Positions 31,322 to 43,021 of a DNA stretch of 64,000 nt are shown here, one piece after another. The stretch's first letter is position 1. Each line of letters opens with the position of its first letter. The DNA is taken from positions 558,001 to 622,000 of the forward strand of contig NZ_RAHT01000002.1 in the NCBI RefSeq assembly GCF_004798935.1, given 5' to 3'. Both the position numbers and the translations under genes were made by a program. The notes beneath the pieces are model-generated. The model had not been told where the DNA came from and ran no database searches. It saw nothing but the letters and a program-made list of their open reading frames with translations. This DNA comes from Ningiella ruwaisensis (GTDB lineage Bacteria; Pseudomonadota; Gammaproteobacteria; Enterobacterales; Alteromonadaceae).

Positions 31322-32446
31322 TTAGTGTTGGCCGCCACTGACACTACTCAGACGACGTAAAAAAGCTTCTCTTTCCTGCGCGAGTTCATTCCGATAGGGC
31401 TTATCTTCATATCTGTCAAACGAAAAGGCGTCAATTTCATAAGCTTGTGATTGACTGTTTCCCTGCTGATCAACACTCTCTCCTTCTTCTGCCCCACGTC
31501 GTATTTGCAAGTGTTTGAGAATGTAAGGCCCCTCATCTAAATGAAATTTGAGCGCCTGGATGTGCGCTTTAAGCACCATTTCCTGTTCACCTTCCCCCAA
31601 TCTCGCCTCCTGCTGCAGTTGAACAAGAGGCTTTTTGCCGCTTTGGTCATAAAGTACTGCGCTAAGATAAAAGTAACCTTTTTCATGCACCTCTAAACTA
31701 AGCGGAATATCAAGATATTCGGCATTTGGGTTAGGATAATCGAGACCGGTAATGGTGGCCGACGGGTCATGGTATTGAAGCGACGCTGTTGAGAAAAATA
31801 TCTCGCCATCTGCCTCTACCCTTGCGGCAACTTGCAGTTCCTGCGGTAGTGATGTTTCCTCAAGTTCCATTGCACTCACGCTGGCATTGAATTTCCAGGT
31901 TTCTTCGAAACGTCGATTCAGCTCAATAGGAATAATTTCTTTTCCGTCGATGTGAGTTAAACTCGCCTCGGCGCTTACCGATGCTGAATCGGGTACATTC
32001 GCTAAGGTAATCAATACCTCTATATCGTCACCAACAAAGTGCTGATATTGCTTGGTTGCGACACTCAAGCGTACTTTTCCATAGAGTTCTGAATCGAGCG
32101 AAAAGTCCGTCGCATTTTCTTCAAATGGCGCAAAGGTAACAATTTGAGCTGGGTCTTTTATTGGTTGTGAATTGACAGGATACTGCGCCGTGTCACTGTA
32201 AGCGTTAGCGATATCCTCTATTTGCGTAGCTAAACTAATTTGAGCCTCAACAGGCTTATCAATACCCTGCTTCTTAGGGTTAAACGCAGATAGATGGGGC
32301 CTTGCTTCAGGCTTCTCTAACGGTACAAGAGCTTGATTCTGGTTCTCGACAAGCGCTTCGTCTTCTGAAGAAAGCATTCTAACCGTGAAAAACACAATAA
32401 TAATGCATACAGCAATGGCAATAACATAAAAACTTGACTTTGACAT
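31322..32446 (-). CDS. Membrane-anchored periplasmic protein of unknown function, upstream of the lipase-like gene
   Basis: 374 residues. A single N-terminal membrane helix (about 6-25) without a signal cleavage site should leave the rest in the periplasm. After a low-complexity linker, the middle third (about 110-230) is beta-rich with alternating hydrophobic strands (KVRLSVATKQYQHFVGDDIEVLITL), which looks like an Ig/Big-like or macroglobulin-type sandwich. The C-terminus is charged. I recognise no named family. Its place directly before the lipase-like gene suggests a lipase-specific chaperone, inhibitor or adaptor, but it lacks the helical repeats of Lif foldases. Confidence 0.6.
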   Translation of the reverse strand: MSKSSFYVIAIAVCIIIVFFTVRMLSSEDEALVENQNQALVPLEKPEARPHLSAFNPKKQGIDKPVEAQISLATQIEDIANAYSDTAQYPVNSQPIKDPAQIVTFAPFEENATDFSLDSELYGKVRLSVATKQYQHFVGDDIEVLITLANVPDSASVSAEASLTHIDGKEIIPIELNRRFEETWKFNASVSAMELEETSLPQELQVAARVEADGEIFFSTASLQYHDPSATITGLDYPNPNAEYLDIPLSLEVHEKGYFYLSAVLYDQSGKKPLVQLQQEARLGEGEQEMVLKAHIQALKFHLDEGPYILKHLQIRRGAEEGESVDQQGNSQSQAYEIDAFSFDRYEDKPYRNELAQEREAFLRRLSSVSGGQH

Positions 32447-32573
32447 GCGCTCGTCTGGTCATCGGATGAGATACGCACAAATGTATCTAACTTTTAAACA
32501 AATGTTAACAACTTTTTTACATAAAAATTTGATTCTCTTGTTGAACTTTTAAATTAAAAAGGAGCACTAAGGC

Positions 32574-32591
32574 TTGTCAATTCAATGACAA
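32574..32591. promoter_or_regulatory. Perfect 6-6-6 inverted repeat upstream of the porin-like gene
   Basis: TTGTCA-ATTCAA-TGACAA lies about 120 bp before the porin-like start and between two divergent genes. Symmetry and location fit an operator. The AT-rich background makes chance occurrence possible. Confidence 0.25.
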
Positions 32592-32709
32592 AGCGCAAAT
32601 TAGATAGGCTTTTGCCTTACACACGATTTGGAATTTATTTACTGCCAATTTACCGTTTATTGAATGAACGAACATTGGGTGTTTATATGTTTTTTAAAAG
32701 GATTTCTTC

Positions 32710-33501
32710 ATGAAAATTAAAGCAATCAGTTTTGCTTCTCTTGCACTTTTATCCGCCTCAACCTTGGCACAGGAGTATCAATTTTTTGCTGATGCTGCTT
32801 ACACTGACTATCAAGATGGCGATTTATCCGTCTTAAGCGTTAATACGCAGTATTATTTCGACCCAATCAAATCATTAGGTCCTTTCAATGAGTTTGATTA
32901 TTTAATTACTAAAAGCAATATTGTGGGTTCTTACACGAATTTCGATTTTACCGGCGAGGACTTTAATACATATACAGTTTCGGGTGAATGGTACATTGGT
33001 GACTTTTTAATTGGTGGCAGATATACCGATTTTGAAAATGATGATAGTGGCGAATTACGGCTAGGCTATTTACTTTCATCTAACTTTTTAGTGGACGTGC
33101 GTTTACCCGATTCAGATGCTCCTTATGATGCGCTTTTTAGTGCGACTTATCAGCACGATTTGGCAAATGATGCATACATTGGCTTTACCGCATCAGTAGA
33201 TGAAGAGCTTAGCTATTTTAGCTTATCATCCCGCTATTTTGCGCCATTAGGTGGGGCGACCTACTTTGCGATTGGTGCGTCCTATGCAGATGCTGATAAC
33301 CGAGATGATATTTGGTCTATTGACGGAACCTACTATTTTTCAAAAGCCAGCTCACTCGGCGCAAGCGTCTCTGAAAATTCCATAGGCATAAACGCGCAGC
33401 ATTATTTTACGCCCAACTTTAGTGTGGGCGGTGGATATACATGGGCAGACAGCGATTTCACCGGTGATATATTAAGCTTACGTGCCCGTTATCAGTTTTA
33501 A
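32710..33501 (+). CDS. Putative outer-membrane beta-barrel porin
   Basis: 263-residue protein with a cleavable signal (to about Ala20, STLAQ). The mature part is rich in aromatic and acidic residues with alternating amphipathic strands separated by short turns, and ends in SLRARYQF with a terminal Phe, the BAM recognition signature. Eight to twelve strands can be counted. I assign it to putative-porin families by this pattern only. A good AAGGA precedes the ATG at 8 nt. It is convergent with slt and appears to be a single-gene unit. Confidence 0.7.
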   Translation: MKIKAISFASLALLSASTLAQEYQFFADAAYTDYQDGDLSVLSVNTQYYFDPIKSLGPFNEFDYLITKSNIVGSYTNFDFTGEDFNTYTVSGEWYIGDFLIGGRYTDFENDDSGELRLGYLLSSNFLVDVRLPDSDAPYDALFSATYQHDLANDAYIGFTASVDEELSYFSLSSRYFAPLGGATYFAIGASYADADNRDDIWSIDGTYYFSKASSLGASVSENSIGINAQHYFTPNFSVGGGYTWADSDFTGDILSLRARYQF

Positions 33502-33521
33502 GCTCAAAATAGCTTAAATTA

Positions 33522-35522
33522 TTAGTCAGCCATTAATTCCATGCGGCTAAAGTTTGCAAAAACCGTCTCTTGAGGCGGTTTTTGATTAAGCTTGTCCTGA
33601 TAAATTTGCTGATAAGCCAACACCGCTTTAACGTAGTTTCGCGTTTCCCGATAGGGAATAGTTTCTACCCAGATATCGGCTGGCACTGCGCTATCTTCTG
33701 GCAGCCATTCATTTACCTTTCGCCAGCCTGCATTATAGGAAGCAGTTGCAAGCAAGGCATTGTTATTGAGTTTATTCATTAAATAACGCAGGTACTTATT
33801 ACCAATACGGGCATTGACGTCAGGTTTATATAAATCTCGTGTTTGAAAACGACGATCTTCAAGATAACGCGCGGTACTAGGTAAAATCTGCATCAAGCCT
33901 CTGGCATCAGCAGATGATTTTGCATCAGGCATAAATGAGCTTTCACGCCTTGCGATGGCAAACGCCCATTCTGGAGGAATGTCGTTTTTTTGTGCCTCGC
34001 GAACAAGCAAATCCTCAAAGGCTTTGGGAAAGCGTTTATCCACATCATTAAGATAGCCCAGGCGCGACAGGGTGAATATCGATTGGTCGTGCCACTCCCA
34101 CGCAGTGCTTACCACAGCAGCGGTAAGACTATCCTCGTCGTTTAAGTTTCGCTGGGTGTAATTCCATTCTAAGCGTGCATGGTAAAATCGATCTAACTTT
34201 CGAAGCTCATACGCTCGCTGTGTCGAAGGCATATTTACAATAGTTAAAATCGACGAAGGAGAGGCTTTAATTGGTTCATTTTTAAGAGAATGCGGTACAT
34301 CCAAACGCGCACTTGCCAAAAAGCCATAGTAGTGTCTTTCTTCGGCCAGTTGCTGATACAAAAGCTTGGCCTCTTGCGTTCTGCCCAGCTTTTCATAAGC
34401 TCTGGCGAGCCAGTATTGAAACTGATTTTCGTTGGTCAGTTGTGGTGACGATTTTTCAATTAAAAGCGCAATGCTTTGCCAATCGGCTTTTTTGAGCAAA
34501 TAAGCCAGATGCCAACGCATAGTTTCAGACTCAGGCTCTACCAGCGATGCTTCAACTAACCAACGCTCCGCGTCTGGATGCTCTTCAATTGCCAGCGCGA
34601 CCGCGAAGCGATGAATGATTCTGGCGCGCTGGGAATCTGAAAATGTAATGCGTTTTTTAGCTCGTTCGTAGGTTTTGAGCGCCAGATCCTCATCCCGCCA
34701 AATTAAACGAGATAAGCCGTAGCTAATGATCTGCGCTTCAATCCCCGGCAAGCGACCCTTGTAACGAATTAAGTGCCTTACATTTGCAGGATCTCGTCTT
34801 ACTTCTAACCAACGATCGGCCAAGTATTGCTTATCTTCAGGTAACAACCTTTTCAAATACGGAATGAGGGTGTGCTTTCCGCCATCCGCCGCTTTTTCGA
34901 TGCGATGCAGTATTAAATCTTCGGTCAGCTTGCCCGCCTTCATCCATACCCCAAACAAAGGGTCGCAAGCTTCATGTTGCGATTCTCCAATGTTCCAAAG
35001 CGCAGGCAATTGTTCGAATATTGTCTCCTTTGCTACACCCGCTTCGTACTGATACCGTAAAAAATGGCATTGAAGCTTGGCATTAGAGGTATGCTTATAA
35101 AACTCGATAAAAAGCGAGCGGCGATTGCGCTTAATCAGATATTCGAGCCATTCCCGGCGTAAAGATCGGGCAAAAGGCGCATCACCATACTGATTTAGAA
35201 ATTCTCTAATGGCATCTTCGTCATCAAGCGACATTCTGTGACGAAGTTTTTTTTCGATTAAATAAGGAACAAGAGGATAGTCATCCAACTCACGAACCGC
35301 TTCAAGCAGGTCCTTATTATCCATACTCCAAACGCTTCGCTCGGCTCGTAAAAAAGTGGCGCGCTGCTGCTCTCGCTTGGCATCGTCAATTTTCAGCAAA
35401 GGTCCAATTACCGGATCATCAAGAATATCCGTCGCCTCAGCCGAAAGCTGTGACGCTGCCGAAAATGATAAGACCAGGAGTATAACGAAACAGCTGATGC
35501 CAAATACCTGCGAGTGCTTCAC
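33522..35522 (-). CDS. slt: Soluble lytic murein transglycosylase
   Basis: Periplasmic enzyme that cleaves the MurNAc-GlcNAc bond of peptidoglycan with formation of 1,6-anhydro ends. The 666-residue precursor has a signal peptide (to about residue 28), a long helical superhelix (U and L domains, about 30-500) and the C-terminal lysozyme-like domain. Catalytic Glu527 is in AIARRESSF, followed by ADARGLMQILPSTA and ASYNAGWRKVNEWL. The size and doughnut architecture match Slt70 rather than MltC/MltE. It is transcribed alone, with no operon partner. Confidence 0.93.
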   Translation of the reverse strand: MKHSQVFGISCFVILLVLSFSAASQLSAEATDILDDPVIGPLLKIDDAKREQQRATFLRAERSVWSMDNKDLLEAVRELDDYPLVPYLIEKKLRHRMSLDDEDAIREFLNQYGDAPFARSLRREWLEYLIKRNRRSLFIEFYKHTSNAKLQCHFLRYQYEAGVAKETIFEQLPALWNIGESQHEACDPLFGVWMKAGKLTEDLILHRIEKAADGGKHTLIPYLKRLLPEDKQYLADRWLEVRRDPANVRHLIRYKGRLPGIEAQIISYGLSRLIWRDEDLALKTYERAKKRITFSDSQRARIIHRFAVALAIEEHPDAERWLVEASLVEPESETMRWHLAYLLKKADWQSIALLIEKSSPQLTNENQFQYWLARAYEKLGRTQEAKLLYQQLAEERHYYGFLASARLDVPHSLKNEPIKASPSSILTIVNMPSTQRAYELRKLDRFYHARLEWNYTQRNLNDEDSLTAAVVSTAWEWHDQSIFTLSRLGYLNDVDKRFPKAFEDLLVREAQKNDIPPEWAFAIARRESSFMPDAKSSADARGLMQILPSTARYLEDRRFQTRDLYKPDVNARIGNKYLRYLMNKLNNNALLATASYNAGWRKVNEWLPEDSAVPADIWVETIPYRETRNYVKAVLAYQQIYQDKLNQKPPQETVFANFSRMELMAD

Positions 35523-35762
35523 AAAGATCCCTAATTACCTTAAAAACAAGATTGATGTCACGTGGATTGATTTACGCCTATCACCAAAATAAATAAGCCT
35601 TGCTACCTTGAATATCGTAGTATTCACAGCAACATAGTTTATACACTAAATTAATCCTTTGGTTCCCTCAAGGGACAGGAATTTATTTTTTATAATTCAC
35701 CTATCGGGTGTTGTAGTCTAATCTTTACCCCGATAATTGAAATTAAGTCACAGGAGAAATGC

Positions 35763-37913
35763 ATGATGTACGAAGGCAAAAGTCTATCCGTCAGTATGAC
35801 AGATGACGGTATTGCTGAACTAGTGTTTGATGCCCAAGGTTCGGTAAATAAATTTGATAAACAGACGGTGCAAGAGCTTAGCGAAGCAACCGCTTCAATT
35901 ATTGGAACAGACGGCGTAAAAGGCGTACTCGTGCGTTCGGCAAAAAGCACCTTTATCGTTGGTGCAGACATTACGGAATTTACCGATTTATTTTCAATGG
36001 AAGAGTCAGAAATTCTGGCGTGGGTAGCAAAAACATCTCAGGTCTTCGACCGTTTTGAAGATATTCCGGTGCCGACCATTGTAGCGATTAACGGGTTTGC
36101 ACTAGGCGGCGGTTGTGAGATGGCGCTGGCTGCAGATCTGCGAGTCGCCGACACCACTGCCCGCATTGGTTTGCCTGAGGTAAAACTAGGTTTAATGCCG
36201 GGTTTTGGCGGAACGGTTCGACTACCGCGTTTAATCGGTTCAGATAATGCGCTTGAATGGATGACCACTGGCCGCGACCGTGATGGACAAAAAGCCTTGA
36301 ACGAAGGTGCTGTTGATGCAGTGGTTGCACCTGACAAACTTCACGCATCTGCCAGAAAAATGCTGATTAGTGCCATTGAGGGCAAAATTGACTGGAAAAA
36401 GCGCCGCAAGCAAAAAGTGTCACCTTTGATGCTAAACACAAATGAAGCGATGATGAGCTTTTCAACCGCTGCTGCCATGGTTGCGGCTCAGGCAGGAAAG
36501 CACTATCCGGCGCCACATAAAATGGTAGAGACAGTACAAAAAGCGGCTGCATTGGGACGTGAAGGTGCACTTAAGCTGGAAAACGAAGGTTTTGTGGCAC
36601 TGGCAAAAACCGATGCCTGCAAGGCGCAAGTGGGTATTTTCCTGGCCGATCAGGTGGTTAAAGGCAAGGGTAAGAAACTGGCTAAATCGTCTACCAAAGA
36701 GGTAAAACAGCATGCCGTGTTAGGTGCTGGCATAATGGGTGGCGGTATTGCTTACCAGGGAGCAGTAAAAGGCGTGCCTACTGTGATGAAAGATATTGCT
36801 CAAAATGCCTTGGAGTTAGGGCTTGCAGAGGCCAGTAAAATTCTCAATAAAGGTATGCAGCGTGGGAAGGTCGATGCTAAAAAGATGGCAAGCACCCTCA
36901 ACAATATCGTCCCCACCTTAGATATGAACGCTATCAAAGATGCTGACCTGGTCATAGAAGCAGTAGTTGAAAATCCAAAAGTTAAAGCTGCAGTACTTAA
37001 AGAAACTGAGGAAACCGTTGCTGAAGATGCAATCATTACCTCCAATACTTCAACGATTTCTATTAACCAACTTGCAAAAAGTTTGAAAAAACCCGAACGT
37101 TTTTGTGGTATGCACTTTTTTAACCCAGTGCATAAAATGCCTCTGGTCGAAATTATTCGTGGCGAAAAAACCGATGACAATACTATCGCAACAGTTGTTG
37201 CTGCCACTTTAAAAATGGGCAAAACCCCCATTGTTGTGAACGATTGTCCGGGATTTTTAGTCAATCGCGTGCTTTTTCCGTATTTTGCTGGCTTCAGCAA
37301 GTTAGTGCTTGATGGCGCTGATTTTACTGAAGTTGACAAGGTGATGGAAAAGGTCTTCGGTTGGCCCATGGGTCCCGCTTATTTGCTGGATGTGGTAGGG
37401 ATGGATACTGCAGACCATGCCGCTGGTGTAATGTCAGAGGGCATACCTGAGCGCATGCAAAAAATTGATAACGACCCCGTCACGCTGTTGTACAGCAATG
37501 AACGCTTGGGACAGAAGAACGCAAAAGGTTTTTACAACTACGGTACCGATAAACGCGGAAGGCCAACTAAAACAGCAGCTGAAGAGGCGTACGAACTGTT
37601 TAAGCCACATATGGCTCAAAGTCAGTCATTCGACAAAGAAGAGGTAATTGCCCGTTTGATGATTCCTATGGCAAATGAAGCTATTCGCTGCCTTGAAGAG
37701 GGTATCGTTGCAAGCGCAGCAGAGGCAGACATGGCGCTTTTATACGGCCTTGGCTTCCCTCCATTTAGAGGCGGCATATTCCGTTATATTGAGACGATGG
37801 GCCTTAAGAATTTTGTCGCCCTTGCTGACAAATATGCGCATTTAGGTCCAATTTATCAGATCACCGATGGTGTGCGCGAAATGGCGGCATCTGGCAAGTC
37901 TTACTTCGCCTGA
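35763..37913 (+). CDS. fadB: Fatty acid oxidation complex subunit alpha FadB
   Basis: Multifunctional enzyme of aerobic beta-oxidation: enoyl-CoA hydratase/isomerase in the N-terminal half, L-3-hydroxyacyl-CoA dehydrogenase in the C-terminal half. The 716-residue protein keeps hydratase Glu119 and Glu139 ([21 protein letters not shown]), the NAD-binding loop [13 protein letters not shown] near residue 320, and the dehydrogenase His in [14 protein letters not shown]. Length and sequence fit FadB rather than FadJ. AGGAG lies 6 nt before the ATG at 35763; a second ATG follows immediately. fadA begins 35 nt downstream as in the classical fadBA operon. Confidence 0.96.
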   Translation: MMYEGKSLSVSMTDDGIAELVFDAQGSVNKFDKQTVQELSEATASIIGTDGVKGVLVRSAKSTFIVGADITEFTDLFSMEESEILAWVAKTSQVFDRFEDIPVPTIVAINGFALGGGCEMALAADLRVADTTARIGLPEVKLGLMPGFGGTVRLPRLIGSDNALEWMTTGRDRDGQKALNEGAVDAVVAPDKLHASARKMLISAIEGKIDWKKRRKQKVSPLMLNTNEAMMSFSTAAAMVAAQAGKHYPAPHKMVETVQKAAALGREGALKLENEGFVALAKTDACKAQVGIFLADQVVKGKGKKLAKSSTKEVKQHAVLGAGIMGGGIAYQGAVKGVPTVMKDIAQNALELGLAEASKILNKGMQRGKVDAKKMASTLNNIVPTLDMNAIKDADLVIEAVVENPKVKAAVLKETEETVAEDAIITSNTSTISINQLAKSLKKPERFCGMHFFNPVHKMPLVEIIRGEKTDDNTIATVVAATLKMGKTPIVVNDCPGFLVNRVLFPYFAGFSKLVLDGADFTEVDKVMEKVFGWPMGPAYLLDVVGMDTADHAAGVMSEGIPERMQKIDNDPVTLLYSNERLGQKNAKGFYNYGTDKRGRPTKTAAEEAYELFKPHMAQSQSFDKEEVIARLMIPMANEAIRCLEEGIVASAAEADMALLYGLGFPPFRGGIFRYIETMGLKNFVALADKYAHLGPIYQITDGVREMAASGKSYFA

Positions 37914-37945
37914 GACTAAAATCGCTTAGGTATAGAGGAGAATAA

Positions 37946-39112
<1,167 letters not shown>

Positions 39113-39130
39113 ATCGTAGTTCAGGATAGA

Positions 39131-39166
39131 AAAATGGCGCTCCTTCTTGCGAAGGGCGCCATTTTG
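39131..39166. terminator. Bidirectional terminator between fadA and the cold-shock gene
   Basis: AAAATGGCGC and GCGCCATTTT, with CTCCTTC/GAAGG pairing inside, form a long stem with A and T tracts on both flanks. It separates convergent fadA and the leftward cold-shock gene and should serve both. Confidence 0.88.
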
Positions 39167-39196
39167 TCAATTCTGAATAGACACTAATTTAGTTAA

Positions 39197-39406
39197 CTAA
39201 ATCGTCTCTACATTCGCGGCTTGTAGCCCTTTTTGACCTTCTTCTACTTCAAAAGAAACACGTTGGCCTTCAGGTAGTGTTTTGTATCCCTCTGCAACAA
39301 TTGCACGGAAATGAACAAAGACGTCTTTGCCACCGTTATCTTGTGTTAAAAATCCGTAACCCTTCTCTGGGTTAAACCACTTAACTGTGCCTGTAACTTT
39401 AGACAT
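39197..39406 (-). CDS. Cold-shock domain protein, CspA family
   Basis: 69-residue single-strand nucleic-acid-binding OB-fold. It starts [16 protein letters not shown], which includes RNP1, and continues with VFVHF (RNP2) and [19 protein letters not shown] Shine-Dalgarno lies about 7 nt before the ATG. The 262 bp between it and ilvH leave room for the long 5' leader usual in cold-inducible csp genes, but sequence alone cannot show whether this copy responds to cold. I give no gene number because the csp paralogues are not distinguishable here. Confidence 0.93.
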   Translation of the reverse strand: MSKVTGTVKWFNPEKGYGFLTQDNGGKDVFVHFRAIVAEGYKTLPEGQRVSFEVEEGQKGLQAANVETI

Positions 39407-39617
39407 GTAAACCTCAAACTATAAAAAACATAACGCGCAAAACGCTGCGCAAACACATTTTCGACAAGGATATTTGCTTTACGAATTTACTAGCTCGAGA
39501 TGAGGTTCTGCCAACTTCGAAGTGGGTAGAATGTGTGCCTCTTGCAATAGAAATGTTTCAAACGAATGCTTATCAAAAACACTATAAGTTTAGCACATAG
39601 GAGAAAAACGCAAGAAA

Positions 39618-39643
39618 AATGAGAAAATATTTTTATTTTCCCA
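39618..39643 (-). terminator. Weak terminator-like hairpin after ilvH
   Basis: GGGAAAATA and TATTTTCTC on the minus strand form an AT-rich stem followed by CATTTTTC about 30 nt after the ilvH stop. The stem is of low stability, so its role is uncertain. Confidence 0.3.
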
Positions 39644-39668
39644 TCTTCCTGCTCTTTATGTCAGATAT

Positions 39669-40166
39669 TTAAGGTCTTAAGGCCCTGTCACCGCGGGAGA
39701 GTCCACACACGCCGGTTCGCGCAGACTCTGTGATTTCAGCGCTTTGTGCCATCACATCACTAAATGCTGTTAACTTATCGCTAGTGCCAGTGACTTCGAT
39801 AGTATAGTGCTGGGAAGTCACATCAAGAATGCGGGCTCGAAAGATATCCACATTTCGCTTTACTTCCGCCCTGGCAATTTCTGTGCGAGTAGCGACTTTA
39901 ATCAACATCAGTTCTCGTTCAACATGGGCTGAGTCCGTTAATTCAGCGACCCGCAATACGTCAATGAGCTTATTTACCTGTTTTGTGATTTGCTCGGTCA
40001 CTTTATTGTCGGCTTGAGTAATAATTGTCAAACGCGACAGGCTTTCATCGCTTGTGGGTGCCACGCATAAGGAGTCGACGTTATATCCACGCTGAGAAAA
40101 TACCCCCATAATTCGAGATAAAGCACCGGGCGCGTTTTCCATTAATACAGATATAATTCTTCGCAT
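39669..40166 (-). CDS. ilvH: Acetolactate synthase small (regulatory) subunit
   Basis: Regulatory partner of acetohydroxyacid synthase III, giving valine feedback control. The 165-residue protein begins with an ACT domain (RRIISVLMENAPGALSRIMGVFSQRGYNVDSL) followed by the C-terminal domain of small subunits (ELMLIKV, then VTGTSDKLTAF). The start codon overlaps the last base of the ilvI stop region at 40166, so the two subunits are translationally coupled. It is a normal-length IlvH without the short IlvM/IlvN form. Confidence 0.95.
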   Translation of the reverse strand: MRRIISVLMENAPGALSRIMGVFSQRGYNVDSLCVAPTSDESLSRLTIITQADNKVTEQITKQVNKLIDVLRVAELTDSAHVERELMLIKVATRTEIARAEVKRNVDIFRARILDVTSQHYTIEVTGTSDKLTAFSDVMAQSAEITESARTGVCGLSRGDRALRP

Positions 40167-41884
40167 TATGTACGCTCCGTTTTGCTTAATCTCATATCAT
40201 CCATTGCGCCATATTTTATTTGCATGGGATACACATGCTCATTTTGGTCAACCGCAATGTCCATAAATACCAAACGTTCCTTTTCAGCGAAACATCGAGC
40301 CATTGCATCGTCGAGCTGGTCTAAGGTGTCAACTTTGATACCAACATGCCCATATGCCTCAGCCAATTTCACAAAGTCAGGCATCGAATCCATATACGAA
40401 TGCGAATGACGCCCTTTGTAGATCATGTCTTGCCATTGTCTTACCATGCCCAGAGCACGGTTGTTCAAAGAAATGATCTTAATGGGAAGATTATATTGCA
40501 AACAAGTAGAGAGCTCCTGAATATTCATTTGTATGCTGCCATCCCCCGTAATCACCACCGAGCATGCTTCAGGATGCGCAAACTGAACGCCCATAGCCGC
40601 TGGCAAACCGAAGCCCATGGTGCCTAAGCCGCCTGAATTAATCCATCGTCGAGGTTTTGCGAAGGGATAATAAAGCGCAGCAAACATCTGATGCTGTCCT
40701 ACATCTGAACTTATATAAGCATCGCCTTTTGTATGCTCATACACCGCTTCAATGACTTTCTGCGGTTTTATCACTGTATCGCCTTGCGAGTATTTCAGGC
40801 ATTTACGTGCGCGCCACTCACTAATTTGCTCCCACCAATCACTCAACTTTTCTTCTTGCTGAGTCAAATCCTGCGCTTCTAACTGTTCAAGTATTTGGTC
40901 GATTACCGTCTTGACAGAACCCACAACCGGAATATGCGCATTTACCGTTTTAGATATGGATGCAGGGTCAATGTCTACATGAATAATATCAGCGTGTGGA
41001 CAAAATTTATCAACATTGTTAGTCACCCGATCATCAAATCTCGCGCCTAAGGCCAGGATACAATCAGAGTTATGCATGGTTTTATTTGCTTCAAGCGTAC
41101 CGTGCATTCCAAGCATTCCGATAAACTGTTCATGCGTGCTTGAAAAAGCGCCAAGCCCCATAAGCGTGCTACAAACCGGCGCTTTTAATATTTCAGCTAA
41201 AATGGTGAGTACGCCCGATGCTTCACTGGTAATTGCGCCGCCGCCTACGTATAAAACCGGTCGCTTTGCTTTAAGCAGGCTGGCAACCGCTTTTTTGATT
41301 TGTTTATTGTGTCCTTTGAGCGTTGGATTATATGAGCGCATGCTAACATCGCTCGGAAATACATAAGGATGTGAGTCTTGTACGTTAACAATGTCTTTGG
41401 GTAAATCCACCACGACTGGGCCAGGTCGTCCTGTGTTGGCAATGTAGTAAGCCTTAGCAATAGCCATTGGAATATCGGTGGCTTTTTTGACCAAAAAACT
41501 GTGCTTAACGATAGGCCTTGAGCAGCCCACCATATCCGTTTCCTGAAACGCATCTTCACCAATATGCATAGAGGGAACCTGGCCTGAAAGGACGACCATG
41601 GGTATTGAATCCATATATGCAGTTGCGATACCGGTGAGCGTATTGGTCGCTCCTGGTCCAGATGTCACTAGCACAGTGCCTGTTTTACCCGTTGCCCGGG
41701 CATAACCATCGGCCATGTGCGCAGCAGCTTGTTCGTGGCGAACCAGCACATGCTTGACCGCATCTTGTGCAAACAAGGCGTCATAAATATCTAAAACGGC
41801 TCCGCCAGGATAACCAAATAAATGGGTCACCCCTACATCTTTTAAAGCCTCTACCACCATCGCGGCGCCCGACATCATCCTCAC
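40166..41884 (-). CDS. ilvI: Acetolactate synthase III large (catalytic) subunit
   Basis: ThDP-dependent enzyme that condenses pyruvate with pyruvate or 2-ketobutyrate in branched-chain amino-acid synthesis. Motifs include the catalytic Glu in [27 protein letters not shown] and the ThDP/Mg site [13 protein letters not shown] longer frame exists, but GTG at 41884 has the best ribosome-binding site (GAGGAGG, 7 nt spacing) and gives 572 residues of normal IlvI length; ATG at 41878 or 41875 are alternatives. Partner ilvH follows directly. No leader peptide rich in branched-chain residues was found, so attenuation is not indicated. Confidence 0.94.
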   Translation of the reverse strand: MRMMSGAAMVVEALKDVGVTHLFGYPGGAVLDIYDALFAQDAVKHVLVRHEQAAAHMADGYARATGKTGTVLVTSGPGATNTLTGIATAYMDSIPMVVLSGQVPSMHIGEDAFQETDMVGCSRPIVKHSFLVKKATDIPMAIAKAYYIANTGRPGPVVVDLPKDIVNVQDSHPYVFPSDVSMRSYNPTLKGHNKQIKKAVASLLKAKRPVLYVGGGAITSEASGVLTILAEILKAPVCSTLMGLGAFSSTHEQFIGMLGMHGTLEANKTMHNSDCILALGARFDDRVTNNVDKFCPHADIIHVDIDPASISKTVNAHIPVVGSVKTVIDQILEQLEAQDLTQQEEKLSDWWEQISEWRARKCLKYSQGDTVIKPQKVIEAVYEHTKGDAYISSDVGQHQMFAALYYPFAKPRRWINSGGLGTMGFGLPAAMGVQFAHPEACSVVITGDGSIQMNIQELSTCLQYNLPIKIISLNNRALGMVRQWQDMIYKGRHSHSYMDSMPDFVKLAEAYGHVGIKVDTLDQLDDAMARCFAEKERLVFMDIAVDQNEHVYPMQIKYGAMDDMRLSKTERT

Positions 41885-42294
41885 TAGAATGCCTCCTCGT
41901 AAATTCCCATTGCCTGGCACGCACTATACCTGCTCAAACGAAAAGGAAAAACATAAAAACCAGAAAAAGTGAAACACCTATCCCAATATAGGGAAAAATT
42001 AGGATGTATAGACTAATTCAAGCAATATTAAAGCCACTTTTGAATAAAGTATTCTAAAATTCATTTTGTCGCTAGGTGATAGTTATTATTATGAAGTCGG
42101 CGAACGAAAGAACTTGATCCTCTAAGTTATCGTTTTTATTCTTTGGGTTCAGCTTATGTATAGCTATTGGTTCGCAACGCTTGCCTTTAATAAGTTATGC
42201 TAAAACAGAAACTGAATCGGCACCCCGACATGTGAGCAACGATACCGCGCAGTGTATTGATAATCAAGGCTAAACTTAGTTTGATAAACTTCGT
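41885..42294. other. Divergent intergenic region between ilvI and the ABC operon
   Basis: 410 bp, AT-rich. The only symmetry I noticed is TCCCAATATAGGGA at about 41978-41991, a TCCC/GGGA dyad upstream of ilvI that could be a regulator site. Short frames here lack ribosome-binding sites. I see no terminator or RNA gene. Confidence 0.4.
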
Positions 42295-43008
42295 GTGTAC
42301 AAACAAGCTTACCATTTGAGAGTCAGTCTTTTGCTTAAGGTTATCGATTTACGCAAATCCTATCGAAGCGGTGAATATCAAACCGACGTTTTACACGATA
42401 TAAATTTACAAGTGAACGCTCAGCAAAGCCTTTCTATTCAGGGAGCATCTGGTTGCGGTAAATCCACACTTCTGCACATCATTGCTGCACTTGATAAGCC
42501 TGATTCAGGTCAGGTGCTCATCCAGTCACAAGGAGAATCGTTTCCAAGTGACCTGACTTTGTTTAATGAAGCTCAAAAAGATAGGTATCGACAATCGAGA
42601 ATAGGCATTATTTTCCAGCGCTACAATTTAATTGATAGCATCAGCGTTGAAGACAACATTTTATTACCCTGCCGACTGAATCATCAAACAGATAAACCTC
42701 ACATAAAAATGCTTGTGGAGGCGCTTGGTATCGAAAAGCATCTTAATAAACGACCAAACCAATTGTCGGGCGGCGAGCAACAGCGCGTTGCCATTGCCAG
42801 AGCACTTGCACACAAACCTGAGTTAGTACTTGCTGACGAACCCACCGGCAATCTGGATGAAGATACATCTAAGCGTGTGGCCAAGCTATTATATGATACC
42901 TGTTATGCTTCAAAAGCAAGCCTGGTGCTGGTTACCCATTCTGATGCCGTTGCTAACCTGGCGCAGATAAAAATGCGAATAGAACACAAAAGGCTAATTG
43001 AGTGTTAG
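42295..43008 (+). CDS. ABC transporter ATP-binding protein (LolD/MacB-like, AttE type)
   Basis: 237-residue ABC ATPase with Walker [11 protein letters not shown]-loop FQRYNLI, signature [15 protein letters not shown], Walker [13 protein letters not shown] and the switch His in VTHSD. This subclass pairs with FtsX-type permeases that move lipids, lipoproteins or peptides out of the inner membrane by mechanotransmission. The start is uncertain: GTG at 42295 adds an atypical 15-residue lead before VIDLRKSY, and a TTG near 42330 is possible. The permease gene begins 13 nt after its stop. Confidence 0.88.
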   Translation: MYKQAYHLRVSLLLKVIDLRKSYRSGEYQTDVLHDINLQVNAQQSLSIQGASGCGKSTLLHIIAALDKPDSGQVLIQSQGESFPSDLTLFNEAQKDRYRQSRIGIIFQRYNLIDSISVEDNILLPCRLNHQTDKPHIKMLVEALGIEKHLNKRPNQLSGGEQQRVAIARALAHKPELVLADEPTGNLDEDTSKRVAKLLYDTCYASKASLVLVTHSDAVANLAQIKMRIEHKRLIEC

Positions 43009-43021
43009 TCAGGATTGCTAA

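Noticed and set aside
36800-37369. A 189-codon open frame antisense to fadB
   Set aside because: It mirrors a strongly conserved FadB coding region, has no ribosome-binding site and no recognisable protein features.
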